Shown: positions 44,401 to 56,919 of the stretch, in pieces
Position numbering within the stretch: the first letter of the stretch is position 1
Layout: the number at the start of each line of letters is the position of its first letter
Source: Oscheius onirici
Taxonomy: Eukaryota > Nematoda > Chromadorea > Rhabditida > Rhabditidae
Direction: 5' to 3'
DNA length: 64,000 nt
Assembly (NCBI GenBank): GCA_932521025.1
Contig: OW051472.1
Coordinates: forward strand, 9,672,001-9,736,000
Position numbers and translations under genes: made by a program
The notes under the pieces: model-generated
Databases searched by the model: none
What the model was told of the DNA's origin: nothing
What the model saw: the letters and a program-made list of their open reading frames with translations, nothing else

Positions 44401-47400
44401 AAGCTCATAAATATGTTTATCCAGTCTATTTGTTCGGTGTTTGTTGCGCGTAAACAGCCAAACTGCTTGAATAAGTGATGTATGGTAAATGAGTCATTTC
44501 GGTAATCTGTGGGCAGTGTCTGATTTCTGACTGCCGCGGTTTCTTTACCCCCCTCCTCTGTTTTTAATCTTGCTTTAGACCATGTAGGTTCGTGAAAATG
44601 TGAAAATGAAACACAGAAATTCTATGATCTCCACAAGACTCTGAACGAGCCTGGTGTTGCTAGCTGATCCATCGACGAGCTACTTCAACCACACTGACCA
44701 GATGAGTCTCTGTTATTAGCTGTGGGTAAAGTGTGTAAACGAACAGTTCAATTATGTAAGCTGTTCCGAGCACAGACTCTATCAATAAATGGTCCCAGCC
44801 TGTAGGTTTTTTTTTGTTTATTTTCCCGTCGACCTCGGCCTCTCCCAAGACACCCATACGAAATAAACTGACAGAGCAACCAGTTCCGGACCGGGGGGTT
44901 AAGCCCATAATTGTTCTCTCTGCCTCCTAGTAGCAACTCTGCCTGTTCAGTAGTTGGGACCAATTTCGGGTCGAAACTCTCATCTCTCCCAATTTGGCGA
45001 TTAGCTGAGGGCTGACCGCGAGAGTGGAAGCGACATATGTCCAGCAATTATTCTCCTCCCTACGCTGATTATTCTTGCCAGTTTACCCCGCAAATGCTCC
45101 CGGATGCATACATTTGAAACCAACGGAAGATTTCTTTCCTCCCTTCCTATTCTCTTTGTACTTCCGATCGGATTTCGCAATCCGCGTTTCAAAATCCCTC
45201 CTTTCATCACACACTCTCCCCTACATTGACCGCAATCCTCGGTGTTCTTGCGCGGCGTTTACAGCTGTAAACGAGTACAAACCTTGGCCTCTAGAGTCTC
45301 ATTTTTGAGGTCTTATCGTTATCTCTTCTATCATCTGAGCAAGTTCCGCTAACTGACCCCCTGGCATCACGACCAATCCAAATGCATATCGTAATCCGAA
45401 CAGTCCCCTGATAAGATATGGCGCCATGTTCTGAGGTTTCCCCAAAAAAGTTCAGTCTCACTCAGTTCAAAAACCCTCCTCCTCCATCTGTCGAATATGC
45501 GTCAGTCTCGGGAGCGATCGATCTCCTTTATATTGGTGGAAGGAGGCCGTTGTGTGGGGTCACTTAATGCGCCTGAGACCCCTTCACCCTCAAAACCTCA
45601 GAAGGACTGGCTAATTGGCCTCCTTTGTGACAAATCTCACGGCTTTCTGGCTAAAAATTGAACCATTTTCGGTCTGCTAGGAGACCAGGCAGACTTTCTT
45701 CCATTCTATTTGGTTAGGGAACATCTAGACTCAAAATATTGACTCTTCCAGTGCAAGCGAAGGCTTATAATTTCCATAAAATCTGTATGGCTTTTTTCTC
45801 GACAAAAACATCTCCTTTTCTCGATTTATTTCCCAGCTTGCGCTAACTTTATGTGACATTTTGAAAGCGTTACAACCTGTCCACGCTGTCCCACTAGAAA
45901 GTGGTCTTTTGCTGACAGCCAACTGGCACCTCCAGCGCCGCAGGTGGTGCTCCGATCGGACGAGAGAGAAAAATGGCCAGCTGGGGGATCGATTGTCCCC
46001 TTCTGAGGAGGTGAATAATTACGAATTTTGTGAGAGGAACCGCTACCCGAACGGCCGCTCTCGCCCAATAGATCTCTTGGCTTCATTAAGCAAACGGAAG
46101 GCGTCAAATTGCCCTGAAAGGATGACATTCCAACGGGTAAATGCAAGAAAATGGCAGAGAAAACTGGAAAAATAGCGTACGTAGTTGCGGATCTGGTTGC
46201 ACGATGATTTTTCAAGCGCGCGAATTTGAAAAATTCAGTCTACGGTTTCCATTTCCTTTTCACTTAATTTTTCTGCAAATCGACTTTTTTTCGGCATTTT
46301 TTTTTGCTTAAAACCGTTATCTATATCAGCAAACAAAGCCTACTTTTTACCTATTTCTTCAACAATTGCATGAAACACTCCTTCGCTTAAAATTAGGTTT
46401 ATTCGATCTTACTTTTAAAAACTTGCCCAAATTCCCATCTACCCTTTTTTTCTTCCAAAAGAACACCCAGAAAATGAGAACAATGCTGCGCGAACCGGGT
46501 TCGCCAGGCAGTCAGCAGCAGCTGTTCCTCCAAAAAGCTCCCTCCCCGTGTTGATTTTTCCGATTTCGGGAACCCTTTGACCCCGTTCTCCTTCCAACAA
46601 ACAGCCCAAAGACGTTTCTATGAATTCTTAAGCATCATTGAAGAGTGGCCCTTAGGCAGGCCATTGAGCGAGCGACGACGACATTTGTCGTAGGGATACT
46701 TTTGGGAATAGGCGAGAGAGGGTCAATTGTACGAGCCTCCCGAGGAGATCGATCGCTTGTTTTTTTTTCTAGTCACTCGGACACGGGAGAAAATCTGGCC
46801 TTAGTCTCTCTATAGCTGGACCTTTTCCATTTTCGCTACGAACATCCAGAGTGTTTATGAAATGAAATAGTTCAAAAGCAGAAAAGAAACTCCGTCGTCT
46901 TTGTGTAATTCTGTCCACACTGTTTGAAATTTACCGCATTTATTTTGGCTATGCGAGAAAATTTGCCCTTATCAGATGCCCAGACCGCTGTAAAACTGCG
47001 AACGAACTGAAAAATTAGGCAGTTGAAGCGAAATTCTTGTAAAACTTCATTCTCAATATTTTCCCCAGAAGTTCCACGAACTTGTGTGTCTACCTTCTTA
47101 GACCCAAGGCATATCGATTGAACTGAGGCTCTCTCACATTCCGTCCGTGTGTGGGCTGCTGCTGCTGCGCAGCAAACACTTTATGCACTTTTCGGGGCAC
47201 CCGCTCGCGAGCGACCACAGAAAAGAGCCGTCTCACCATTACAGGACGTGTTTTCTCATCCACTTCAACCAATCCAAAAAAATGAATCAGGAGCTGATAA
47301 CCGCTTCAAAACAGTTCTTATCAGCCAGGTTTCCGTTGTAGCTGTTTTTACCCGGTACACGCGCCGTGAAAGGTCAGATGACCATCGGTGACATCCCCTG

Positions 47401-48021
47401 AGTCACGAGCTTCCTGTCATTCTGATGTTTTCCTCACATGTTACCCGAAAAAGACTCTTGTCACACTGCTTTGCTGTTTTTGCTAGTTTCGACAGAGCTC
47501 CGATATTTTGTATTTTTCCGATTTTACAAAATACGTGTTTCTTTCAGTATGTTCAGATTTTTGTTTGATTTTTTCCTGGAAAAGTCTTCTTTTCTCACCA
47601 GCCATCATAATACTTTCGAAGCGAGCCACTGAGCCTAGTTTTGAGCTCGTTTTGGTACCTGCTGATTCCTTTTGACGTTTTCCGTTCCAAAAACGCATAT
47701 TTTACAGTCATTCACATCTCCATATGCCTTTGTTTTCGACGCAGCATTTGTGTGTCATTTCCTCAACCTTTCCGTTCCCTAAATTTCACCCACACTCCCG
47801 AAAAACACCGTCCATTTCTTTCATGTTCTCTCACAAATTTATTGATTCTCATAGCTACCAGCTGCACAAATTACAACCCTCTGTTCTCTCGCCCGCTCTG
47901 TCCGACGCGCCAGGCGTGCTAATTAGGTCCTTTCTGTATTCTGGCTCGTTATCTTTTCCTCTCCCAACCGCATCTTGACCAAATTATTCAATTTCCAGGG
48001 CCAAGCCACGAATGTCGTGAT
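44401..48021. other. Long non-coding stretch upstream of the TOCA gene
   Basis: 3.6 kb without a supported exon. It probably holds the TOCA promoter and 5' UTR; a TTTCCAG acceptor lies at 47993-47999, just before the first coding exon. Confidence 0.5.
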
Positions 48022-51000
48022 GTCCATCAACGGATGTTCGCCTCATTCTAACAGCTGGGCGGAATTATGGGTAAGTATCTAAATTTTTGCTATTTTTTCT
48101 CCATGTGACCAGCAATTGAGCCTGTCAATCTGATTTTACGCACTGTTATCCCTCTCTCAATTCAGGCGGGAAACTTTCGGACTGAAAGGGCTAGTGGGAG
48201 AGGGCAGGTTTGAGGTGGATCCGATTACCAATGTTCCCTCGCGTACTTGCGCGACCACTGCTTATTGCGAATTGTTCGAAATAGACCGGTAAATAGGGAA
48301 ATTGGGAGTTCAAAAAAGACCTGCTCCTGGTCGAGTTTTCTATCTTGTTATCTTGTTGTTTTTCTATTGGATTTATAAGAGATTTTCGTCGAAAAAGAAG
48401 TGAACACATGTTGATTATTTTTTTGCTCCTTATCGTCTCTCTCAGTCGACGTAGGCTTCGGTGATGCAGTGCATGAACTGAGTGACGGCGTCGGCATGCC
48501 ACTGATCGAGGTCCGGAAACTTCTGGAACTGTTCTCTCATCTCATTGAGACTGGCCTGGAATTCGGACGCGGCCACGTCGAACTTTCTCTGTCGCTCATC
48601 CGTCGCTTTCGAGTTAAGATCCGATTGGCAGGCATCGCGCTGCAGACGGCGCTTCTTCAGCAGTTTCAGACAGTCGATGATGTTCTTGAGCTAGACGTTA
48701 TGGAACGTGTTCATCGTCCTCTGGAAGGCCTGAGCTCCGGCTTGTCCTTTCTTCTCCTTGTCGATGCGCTGTCGATGCCAGATATTGAGTTTCTCGGCTC
48801 CCTGCTGAAGGCCAACTTCGCCGACGTCGGCCAATTCCTCGGCAGCTTTCATGCACTCTGTCCTATTTTTGTCCTTTTTCCAGCTGTCCGTCATCTCCAT
48901 GAGCGCATTAACTATCTTCTTGTCGCGAGCTTCCCAGCCCTCGGAGTAGTAGATTCTTGACTCCAGATCTTCCGGCATTGGAGTGGCCACAGCGCGGCCT
49001 GCCACCTCGCGAACCTTCTGCTTCTTCCTGGCGAACATCCTCTGGCGGCGGTGGCTAGCCTCTTATGCTTGTCAAGTCATCGTTTAGGTTTTTATTGTTG
49101 TTTTGTTGCTTAATTCTCAGTTTGAACTAAAAAAAACTTGGTAATCAATATTGAAAATTTTAAATTTCTGCTCTGAAGAATGACTCGGTCAGAGAAAATT
49201 TCCTGCTCATACTTCTGCGATTACTTCTGCTAGACTGAGTTTCTTTCCATAAACGTAATTATTTCCGGCCACCAGGTGGCTTTAGAGCTTATTCCAGTGC
49301 TATTTTACTGCTCAAAACCGGGTGCCGCTTTTTCCATTTGTCTTCCAATTCCCTGGAGAACTTTGTTGAAAGAGACTACTACTATTGGTACCCGTGTTTC
49401 ACAGCCCCTCAACCATATCAAGAGCGCGGCCTGTCCGATAAGATATTTTCATTTTTCTGTGGGCTATGCCAGCCGATGTGTCATATCGTCGTCGTGATTC
49501 GAGCCGTTCTCGCAGCAACACTGTCGGTCAAAATGGCGGCGGAAACACTCTCAGGCGTTCGTCGCTCAGTCGGTCCATGTTTGACCTGTTTCAACAGCAT
49601 CATTTTGCCGAGGAAGATCTGCTGAGGCAGCAGATCGTCTTTCAAAGGGTTTGTGACGGTTTTTAGAAGACAATTTGACCTTTTTGGTGTTCTGGATGCA
49701 TTCTTGGCTATAATTTCACTTATTTTCGGCCGAAAAGATAGATTTCTTCCTCTTGAAGTATAGTTTTCTGCCCGTACTATCTACTTTTTCGAGAAAAATG
49801 CGGCCAATTTGGGCTCCCCAATTTGGGAAATTTCATCCATAATGCTACCAGACCACATTCTCAGGCCGCCAGAGGCTTGGTAGTGAAAGTGTCAAACAGG
49901 CGTCTATGTAAATAGTCTTATCTCTGTGTTTGGTTTCAGTGTTCTCGCACGAAAGGTATCCCGGATTTGAATAGTACAGCATAAAAAGTACAGAGATTGA
50001 ATTACCCGAAAATTAGTCTAACTTTTTCAATTTGCAGGATCGTACAGACGCCGTCTCAGCACACACAGCGAAAGGAATCGAATTTCTGGAAAAAGTCGGC
50101 GGATATGCGAAAGAGAGGGCACAGATTGAGGAGGAATATGCCAGAAAACTACGGTAATTTTTATTTTTATAGAATTTCAGCAAGTATATTTCAGAAATCT
50201 AGCGAAAAAGACACTAGGAAAGGCGAAAGAAGACGAAGAAGCCATCAAGTCGTTCACCTCGGTGCGAGCCTTTGCCAACTATCTGAAAGAAACGGAGGCA
50301 GTGGCTGGACAACATGAGGTAGTTGTTTCTTTTTTCCATAACCTATGGTAAAACTGTAGGTGATAGCAGAAAAGCTGAAGACGGAAGTCCTGCCGCATAC
50401 CGTAGCCCGTGCAAATCAGCTTCGCGCCAATCGAAAGGCCGGACTTCTGGATCTGCAGATGGTCAACAACAACGTCAATGCGGCCATCGATCATCTGAAC
50501 AAGCAGCACAGACAGTACGGGAAAGCCTTCAAAGAGGCCGAAGCTGCCTACGGAAAGTTCTACAAGGCCGAGAAGAACATGGAAATTTCAAGGCTTGATC
50601 TCGAAAAGGCTAGAAACAACGCTCAGGTTGGTTTTTTCTTCTTCTTCGCCAAAATTTGATGTATTTTTTGTAGATGAGACATCAGCTCAGTGATGAGGCC
50701 AAGGGAACCTATGCCCATGCTCTGCACGGCGCCAACGACGCCCAGGATCAGCATTATGGTCGTAATTTGCCGGAAGTTCTCGACAAGCTGAGAGCCATCG
50801 ATATGGAGAGGATAACGGATATCCGACAGGCTCTCGACATGTGCATTAGGGCAGAATTCGATGTTCACGCTATTATTGGTGGGCTTTTCCATTTTTTTTG
50901 TTAACTTGACATTTTCAGCTCGATGTCACGACGATATGCGACGACATGTTGATCAAGTAAATTCGATTCAGGACTCCTCCACCGTCGTAGAACAGTACAA

Positions 51001-52867
51001 GTTTGTTTTTCTCTATATTTTTTCAATAAGTTTTTAGAACCGGCTACTTGCGCCCTCCTCCCATCCAATTTGAAGATTTCGGAACCCCAGACGGCTCCAA
51101 AGCTCCGTCAATAGGTAAATTTCTTATTTTTCTACAAAATTACCAACAAAAACAGTTGGAGACGCGGTCGACTCGACGCTAAAACGAGGAATGCTCGGCG
51201 GAATGAAAAAAGATTCAAAGTCGGTCGTTCGGAACAAGTCGATAAAGCTTTTTGGCGGTGGTGGCGAAAAGTACAAGGCCGACGGAGCGAACAGCGACTA
51301 CGGACAGTTGCCGCCCCATCAGAGGATCAAGAAGCTGGAGGAGAAGATTGATAATTTGACGGCTGATCGAGAAAAGGCATGCAAGGAGAAAGAAGGATGC
51401 ATCAGATTGCAGCAGGTCCGTCTTTTACTCTGATTTTATGTCTGACGTTATTAATTTTAAACGGAGACAGACGAAATTTTTTCAATAGGCGAACTCGTTC
51501 AAAAACGCAAAAAAAGTTCACAAGAAATGATTCTTTGAACCCGGTTCGTTAATAGTGTGAAAGACCTGTGTAATTAGTGTTCCATTTCTACAGGCATTCC
51601 CGTATCTGATCACACTTTTTGTGAGTCACGCGTGCTCTCTGCCCCCTGTTCGGCAAGTGTTCCCATGTTTTATCGCGAACAATCATCTGGAACGCTTTCT
51701 CTTACAGAGGGAACATTTAAAAAACTTGTCGAAATCAAAGCTTCTTGTCCAAATTACAATTAGAATGTAACTCCGATATATAAGTGCAGAATGCATAACA
51801 CGCGTGGCCTAATGGAGAAGGCGCCGGTCTCCGAAGCCGGAAATGCGGGTTCGAGTCCCGTCGCGTGTCAAATTTTTTTGCTTTTCTTGATTAAAAATTA
51901 TCTAGCTTTACTCCAAAAATGAGTATGCAAATTACTTTCGATTATTTCGGTTGAACACCTTTTACGTGTAAAGTCCATATTTTTAGGCCTACCGCAACAA
52001 TCCCAAGCTGGGAAATGCCAACGACTGTGATCAACTGCTGGCCAAGCACAACAAGGAAATTGAGCAGCTGACACAGCAGATATCGCGTTTTAGAGGTCTT
52101 CTGGACGATGTTCAGCTGCAAAACAACCAGCCTTTAGGTAAGACTAATCGTTTTTGGTGCAAAAATTCACTAAATTAGCTTCAGGAAGTGTCGTGGACAC
52201 CCCACCTTCCGTCAGAAGTGGCTCCTCCGCGAGCAGCGCCCAAAAACAGCCGCACAGCAATGGCGGAAGGAGCAGCGTTTCCGAGGAGAGCATCACCAGC
52301 ATCGACAATTCGCGAGAGACGCGCTCTTCAGCCCCGAGAGACGAGGCCAGTTTCTATTCGTTTGACGATGTCAGTTTTATCTTGTTCCAGTCTTTTTATA
52401 GGTTCTACGGAAATATTTCCGTCAAAATTGCACAGAATATCTTTTTAGTTTCAGACATATGCGGATTGCGGCTTGCCTGTTCTTGGGACAGCACAGGCTC
52501 AATTCGCCTATGACGGAGGGACGGAAGGCACGCTGATAATCAAGGAAAAACAGGAGCTACTGCTCATCGAGAAAGACGAAGGCGACGGATGGACGCGAGT
52601 CAGAACGTGGGTTCTTTTTCGTTTTTAGTCGAACCTTGCTTACTCGTTTCGAGACCCATTTTTAGCTGTATGCTCAGCTAAATTTTGAACTTTTCTTGCA
52701 ACTGCGTCGAAACGGAGAAAAAAAACAGCTTTCAAGTTTCAAGATGAACAACCTGGCCTGACAAAACTCTTTACCAACAAAAATACTTATTTTTCAGACT
52801 GGACGGCAGTGGCGAAGGCTTCGTGCCGAGCAGTTATCTCCATTGCAGCTGGTATCCGAACGACTAG
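48022..52867 (+). CDS. toca: TOCA/CIP4-type F-BAR, HR1 and SH3 protein
   Basis: The long-form exon 1 (48022-48072) encodes MSINGCSPHSNSWAELW, matching the CIP4/FBP17 start, and joins in phase 0 to 50038. An alternative exon, 49466-49648, starts MPADVSYRRRDSSRSRSNTV and also ends in phase 0. The F-BAR domain follows (GIEFLEKVGGYAKERAQIEE, EYARKLRNLAKK, FANYLKETEAVAGQHEVIAE, AIDHLNKQHRQYGKAFKEAE), then HR1 (QRIKKLEEKIDNLTADREKA, LLAKHNKEIEQLTQQISRFR). A Ser-rich linker precedes the SH3 domain (AQFAYDGGTEGTLIIKEKQE, DGWTRVRTLDGSGEGFVPSS YL). The stop is at 52867. TOCA proteins bind Cdc42 through HR1, WASP/WAVE through SH3, and curved membranes through F-BAR, acting in endocytosis. A tRNA-Arg (51798) and an antisense ORF (48442-49038) lie in introns. 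Confidence 0.94.
48442..49038 (-). pseudogene. Intronless BAR-like ORF with one in-frame amber codon, nested in toca intron 1
   Basis: One continuous minus-strand frame of 199 codons starts MFARKKQKVREVAGRAVATP at 49038 and ends EAYVD with TGA at 48442. The only interruption is TAG at 48691-48693. Composition is helical and charged (GWEARDKKIVNALMEMTDSW, IWHRQRIDKEKKG, then LLKKRRLQRDACQSDLNSKA, KFDVAASEFQASLNEMREQF). This resembles BAR-domain arms, but I cannot name a subfamily. Absence of introns in an intron-rich genome suggests a retrocopy. Codon third positions look maintained on both sides of the TAG. Alternatives are a recent pseudogene, readthrough, or a one-base assembly error. Confidence 0.6.
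51798..51869 (+). tRNA. tRNA-Arg (anticodon CCG)
   Basis: The acceptor ACACGCG/CGCGTGT is fully paired. The D arm is GGCCTAATGGAGAAGGC. The anticodon stem CCGGT/GCCGG encloses CTCCGAA (CCG). The T arm is GCGGG-TTCGAGT-CCCGT. A run of T follows (51874-51880). It lies in a toca intron, sense strand. Confidence 0.95.
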
Positions 52868-53319
52868 AATCCCCACTGTTTTTGCTCCCTCAAAAAGTCA
52901 TACTAACTCAAAATTTTATGCAGCCCTTCCCGGAATTCTAGCCTGAATCTCTCTGTTTGACAGTTCTTTTCTCCAGCCTCTCGCGGGTTTTCTCCTCACC
53001 CTTCTTCCACAGCCAGTCCGATGATTTTGTGTAAAACTGTACAATCTGTGATTATACTCGCATATTTTTTTCTCTCGAAAAGTAGGAACGTTTGCATGCT
53101 TCCCGCTGACTCGGCATAATCTCCCTTTCCCAGAAATTCACAGGTTGTCCAGCTATTTTCTTTAGCTTTCCCCCCAAAAGAATTCGTTGAACAATTTCGA
53201 AGTTATTGACCGCCGTTTTATTCATTGAATATATTTTAACATTGTCAGCCGTTTTCTCTTGAAAATTCTCTGCTAAAAGACCCGTAATTGAGCGAGATCG
53301 GAATGAGGAAAACGACTAG

Positions 53320-54557
53320 TTATAAGACTACACGATCCGTTTGTTTGGCTCGATCTTTTCGGTAGGCAAAGTGCTGAAAAGTACGATAGGCGACATGGAG
53401 AAAGACACAGTCGATGACAATGATGAATGCCAAGCCGACGACGAGACAGAATGTCAGCAGCAGTTCGACTGAAAATATCATTGTGTGGAACGCTCCAGAT
53501 CATTCACGTATTTCAGATGAACAGTCGCTAGAAAAATGAACCCACATCCTTCCTGTCCATGCCGGGCATGTCGAATTCGTTGGTAGTCGCCACTTCTGGT
53601 AATGTCCATCAAGTTATTGATGGCATTATTTGCAAAATGCCGATTTGTGATCAACTTCCAAAGACATGAAATCAGCAGTAATATCAGTCCAAAAGACCAC
53701 AGAGCCTGGATTCCATTGAATTTGGAAAAAAACTCATCAAACCATGAAAAACAAGTACGGTTTCAGCATAGAGGGACTGCCGTTGGTTGCCCCGATTAGA
53801 AGGCAGATTGCCGCAATGAAATCCAACATCATGATGATTATTTCGACTGGGGCACTCATTCCGAGCCGACTGAGACCGAAAAAGTAGAGAATGGCGTTCG
53901 AGATGGCTGCCAACAGCGACATGAAGGCCACCAAGCGACAGGCTTTCTGGAAACGAACTTTTTTTTCTAACAATAAGTTAAAGATATGTTTTTGTCAATT
54001 TTGGTCAATTCTTTGGTGGTCGTGCTGTCGATACAAGCCAGAGTCTGCAAAGGCTCAGATAGCAAGTCAGTTCTGAGCTTGAAGATTGAACACTTTCAAG
54101 CCATGACGAAGGCCGGTTAACGGAGAGCGGGATCAGGTCCTACTGACTGTATGCGGCTAAAAGGTACATGCTTACCATGGGAGATTGTAAAAGAAGAGAA
54201 GCGCAGGTTGATCAAGAGAAATTTTGAAAGGATAAAGCAAGAATTCCACAACAGGATTGATGGCAGCATATGGCTTTGTTTTGCGAAATGGTAGGGTTTA
54301 GTTGTATCCGTGAGCCGAATACTACTGTTTGATCTGACCTATAGCATCGAAATATTTATGGGTTACTGTTGCGTTCTTTTTTAACAGACTTTATGTCCCC
54401 TTTTCCAATGTATCATTGAACCGACCTGAACGGAAATCCGATCGCAGCAGCACTTGCTCGGTGGCGGTCGGATGTCATCCTCCTCGATTGGGGGCATCGG
54501 TTTTGGGACGACCGGAACAGCTGCAATTCCGAATTTTCTTTGAGGAGGAGAAGACAT
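53320..54557 (-). CDS. Four-pass membrane protein with a Cys-rich N-terminal tip
   Basis: The start at 54557 follows a CCAATCCAG acceptor. Exon 1 gives MSSPPQRKFGIAAVPVVPKP and PPPSKCCCDRISVQ, where CCC may be palmitoylated. Later exons give four hydrophobic spans: LVAFMSLLAAISNAILYFFG, VEIIIMMLDFIAAICLLIGA, LWSFGLILLLISCLWKLI and ELLLTFCLVVGLAFIIVID. The end is FQHFAYRKDRAKQTDRVVL with the stop at 53320. The last splice needs donor AGAA/GTGGCG to keep phase. The layout recalls LAPTM4/5-like or nematode-specific tetraspan families, but no diagnostic motif was recognised. Its 3' end faces that of toca. Confidence 0.75.
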
Positions 54558-55004
54558 TCTGGATTGGAAAAAGGGTAGAGGGCAGGAAGTGTCCACTTGG
54601 AGCTCTGACACTCTGTGACTGTTCAGCCTAATTTATCGAAGGTCAAGGAGTAGCCACGAATTGAGTTAGTCCGCTTCGGCGCTAGACGAGAGCCATCAGT
54701 TTCCCGTCCTAATACACGAGCTCTTTTTTTCGAAGAGATTTGCGTGACGATGAACTCATAAAACAGTCAAAAATAGGGGATCATATTCGTGGAATCGGGA
54801 ATCACGGTGCGTCAGTACTGAGAGAAAGACTTTCTGTCATCTCAATCGGATTGAGAAGAGGCCGTGCCTTTTTGCGATTGGGTTACGAGAGGTTACGCGT
54901 TTTTCGATGGTCACGGAACTAATGAAAGAGGGGTTTAGGTCTTCTAGCTGCTACTTTTCTAAAGACGGTCGCGTTTTATGGTCCGTCTGTTTGCTTTTTT
55001 TAGC

Positions 55005-55223
55005 TACCGTAAAAGCTCTAATAGAAGCACCCCTGTACGCAATTACGTACGCACCTTTTTCGGGTTGAGGAAAACTTTTCCCAACTTTCCGAATATTTTT
55101 CCCATACAGACATCTCAGCTACCAAGGAAAGATAAAATATAAATTGAAAAATTTTGTCTTCCCCCCGAAAAAAATGCGTACGTAATTGCGTACAGGGGTG
55201 CTTCTATTAGAGCTTTTACCGTA
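55005..55223. mobile_element. Inverted-repeat element, family 2 copy 2 (MITE)
   Basis: The ends TACCGTAAAAGCTCTAATAG and CTATTAGAGCTTTTACCGTA are inverted, followed inwards by AAGCACCCCTGTACGCAATT and its inverse. It is about 219 bp and non-coding. Confidence 0.88.
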
Positions 55224-55295
55224 GATTTTAAATCAAATCTGCTAAAAAGCAGGCTCTCGATCCGAAACAAGAACAAGAACCTCATTGACTTACAT

Positions 55296-55525
55296 TTCCT
55301 TCTCTCCCTCCTCACATGTCCATTCCTCTGAGGAGGACCTTGGCCACCTCCTTCTTCCATAGTTCTCAGTCTTGAAGGAGATCTTCTGCCTCTCGGAGAC
55401 CTTTCTACCGTAACCGTCCCATTCTCTGTCGGCTTCTTCGGACCGTTAGCACATTCAGCCGTCTCTGCAGTCACGGCACAGGCCTAAAACATTCTCTCTT
55501 ATCCATAGTGTCAAAAAAACTGACC
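55296..55525 (-). other. Possible 5' exons of an unresolved gene
   Basis: An ATG followed at once by GTCAG (near 55525) can join an exon near 55296-55482 encoding ACAVTAETAECANGPKKPTE, then VERSPRGRRSPSRL and PPQRNGHVRRERRK, ending T/GTAAGT. No downstream exon in the right phase was identified; joining to the membrane-protein exon at 54557 would create a stop. It could be an alternative upstream exon or a separate small gene. Confidence 0.35.
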
Positions 55526-56919
55526 ATTTTGGAAGCAATGAAGGGGGTATGAGTCGTAAGAGTTGCCCGGCTACCGGCCACTGGAATGGATCACTAAATG
55601 AGCAGCTGAGATTTGGAGAGGGTCACGAAATGTAACGTGGAATTATAGAGACCCAAAACTATAAAGCATTCCCGCCAGAGAGAAAGTTGGCTGGAGATAT
55701 AACTGACAGTTGTCTTGGTCAAGAAGTTGTCGGAAGGGTCTCCTCGTAAAATATAGGAGGTGATAAACAGTAGGACCAGGTGTGGGATTGGGTTTCCTCT
55801 ATATCTGGGAGCGATTAATCTCAGGTGTTCTGAGCCAGCAACTGTTATTTCCAGCTGCTGTTCAAAGCAACATATTTCCGCCCAATTAACAGACACTTGG
55901 GCCTCGAGGCTATCCATCATTGTTTGTGACTACTCGGGAACAGGGGAACAATGAAGAAGAAGCTGCGGTAGTAGGCAAGTATGTGACAGAATTCTCAAGC
56001 TTTCTGGGGGAGAATCTTAAGTTACTAGGACCATGCCGTAAAGGCAACTGATGCCCACTTCTTTCCAAAAAAAGCTTCTTTTTCAGGTTTTTTAATGTCA
56101 TTTCTGAACATTCCGATGTTTTATAAAGTTGTACCCCTTGATCTCCTCTACAACTTTGCAGAACATCGAGAAGATTGAAAATGTCATCTTTACCGCAAAA
56201 AAAGGACGGAAACACAACTGGAGTATTCTTTGAAAAGGGGCGGACTTTTACTACAGGGTGCAACTGTTCCGAATAGCATTCGGTCAGCATAGTATACTGT
56301 CAATACTTGAACAAGTACAGTATCTCGTAATTAGCAACAGCAACGAAAGAGTGAAAAAAAATGAGTGAAATCAATCCGACATGATCATTTCCTTGGTGAT
56401 TGTTTTTCTTGCCAGCCAGTCGATCCGTTATCCTGGCTCGCGGGGCGATAGCCTCATCCGTCAATGTTTTAGCTCGGAATCTGTTCGATCAGAACATTTC
56501 TTGAGCTGGGAAAAATGAAAGAAAATAAGAGGAAATAGAAGGAAAACAAACAGAAAAGTGGCTCTCACGTGTACCTGGGGGCCTCCGAGCGCTCAGGTGT
56601 CGCTTTACAGCAAAATTGGGGGCGCTATTAATCTGTCGGCATGAGGACCTTGTCTCTCTGAGGTGCCAAAATATTATGAAAAAGAGAACTTTCCAGAATA
56701 ATGGTCATTGTACTAATCTGGAATCGAAAGATCGAAACTGACAGAGGTCAAAGTTCCCATTCCAAAAACCAAAGTTTTTTCTTGTTAGTTTTACTGTTCG
56801 ACATGCAGATGAACAGAAATGATCAACCGCGCTTACATTGGCCCTCTCCAGCTGTACCAATATGATGTCTTGCAACGCTGTTTAAAACATCTAGTTCACT
56901 GAAAACCACCGCGTGCTTC
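55526..56919. other. Intergenic stretch upstream of the first ShK gene
   Basis: No supported exon or repeat shared elsewhere in the window. Confidence 0.45.
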
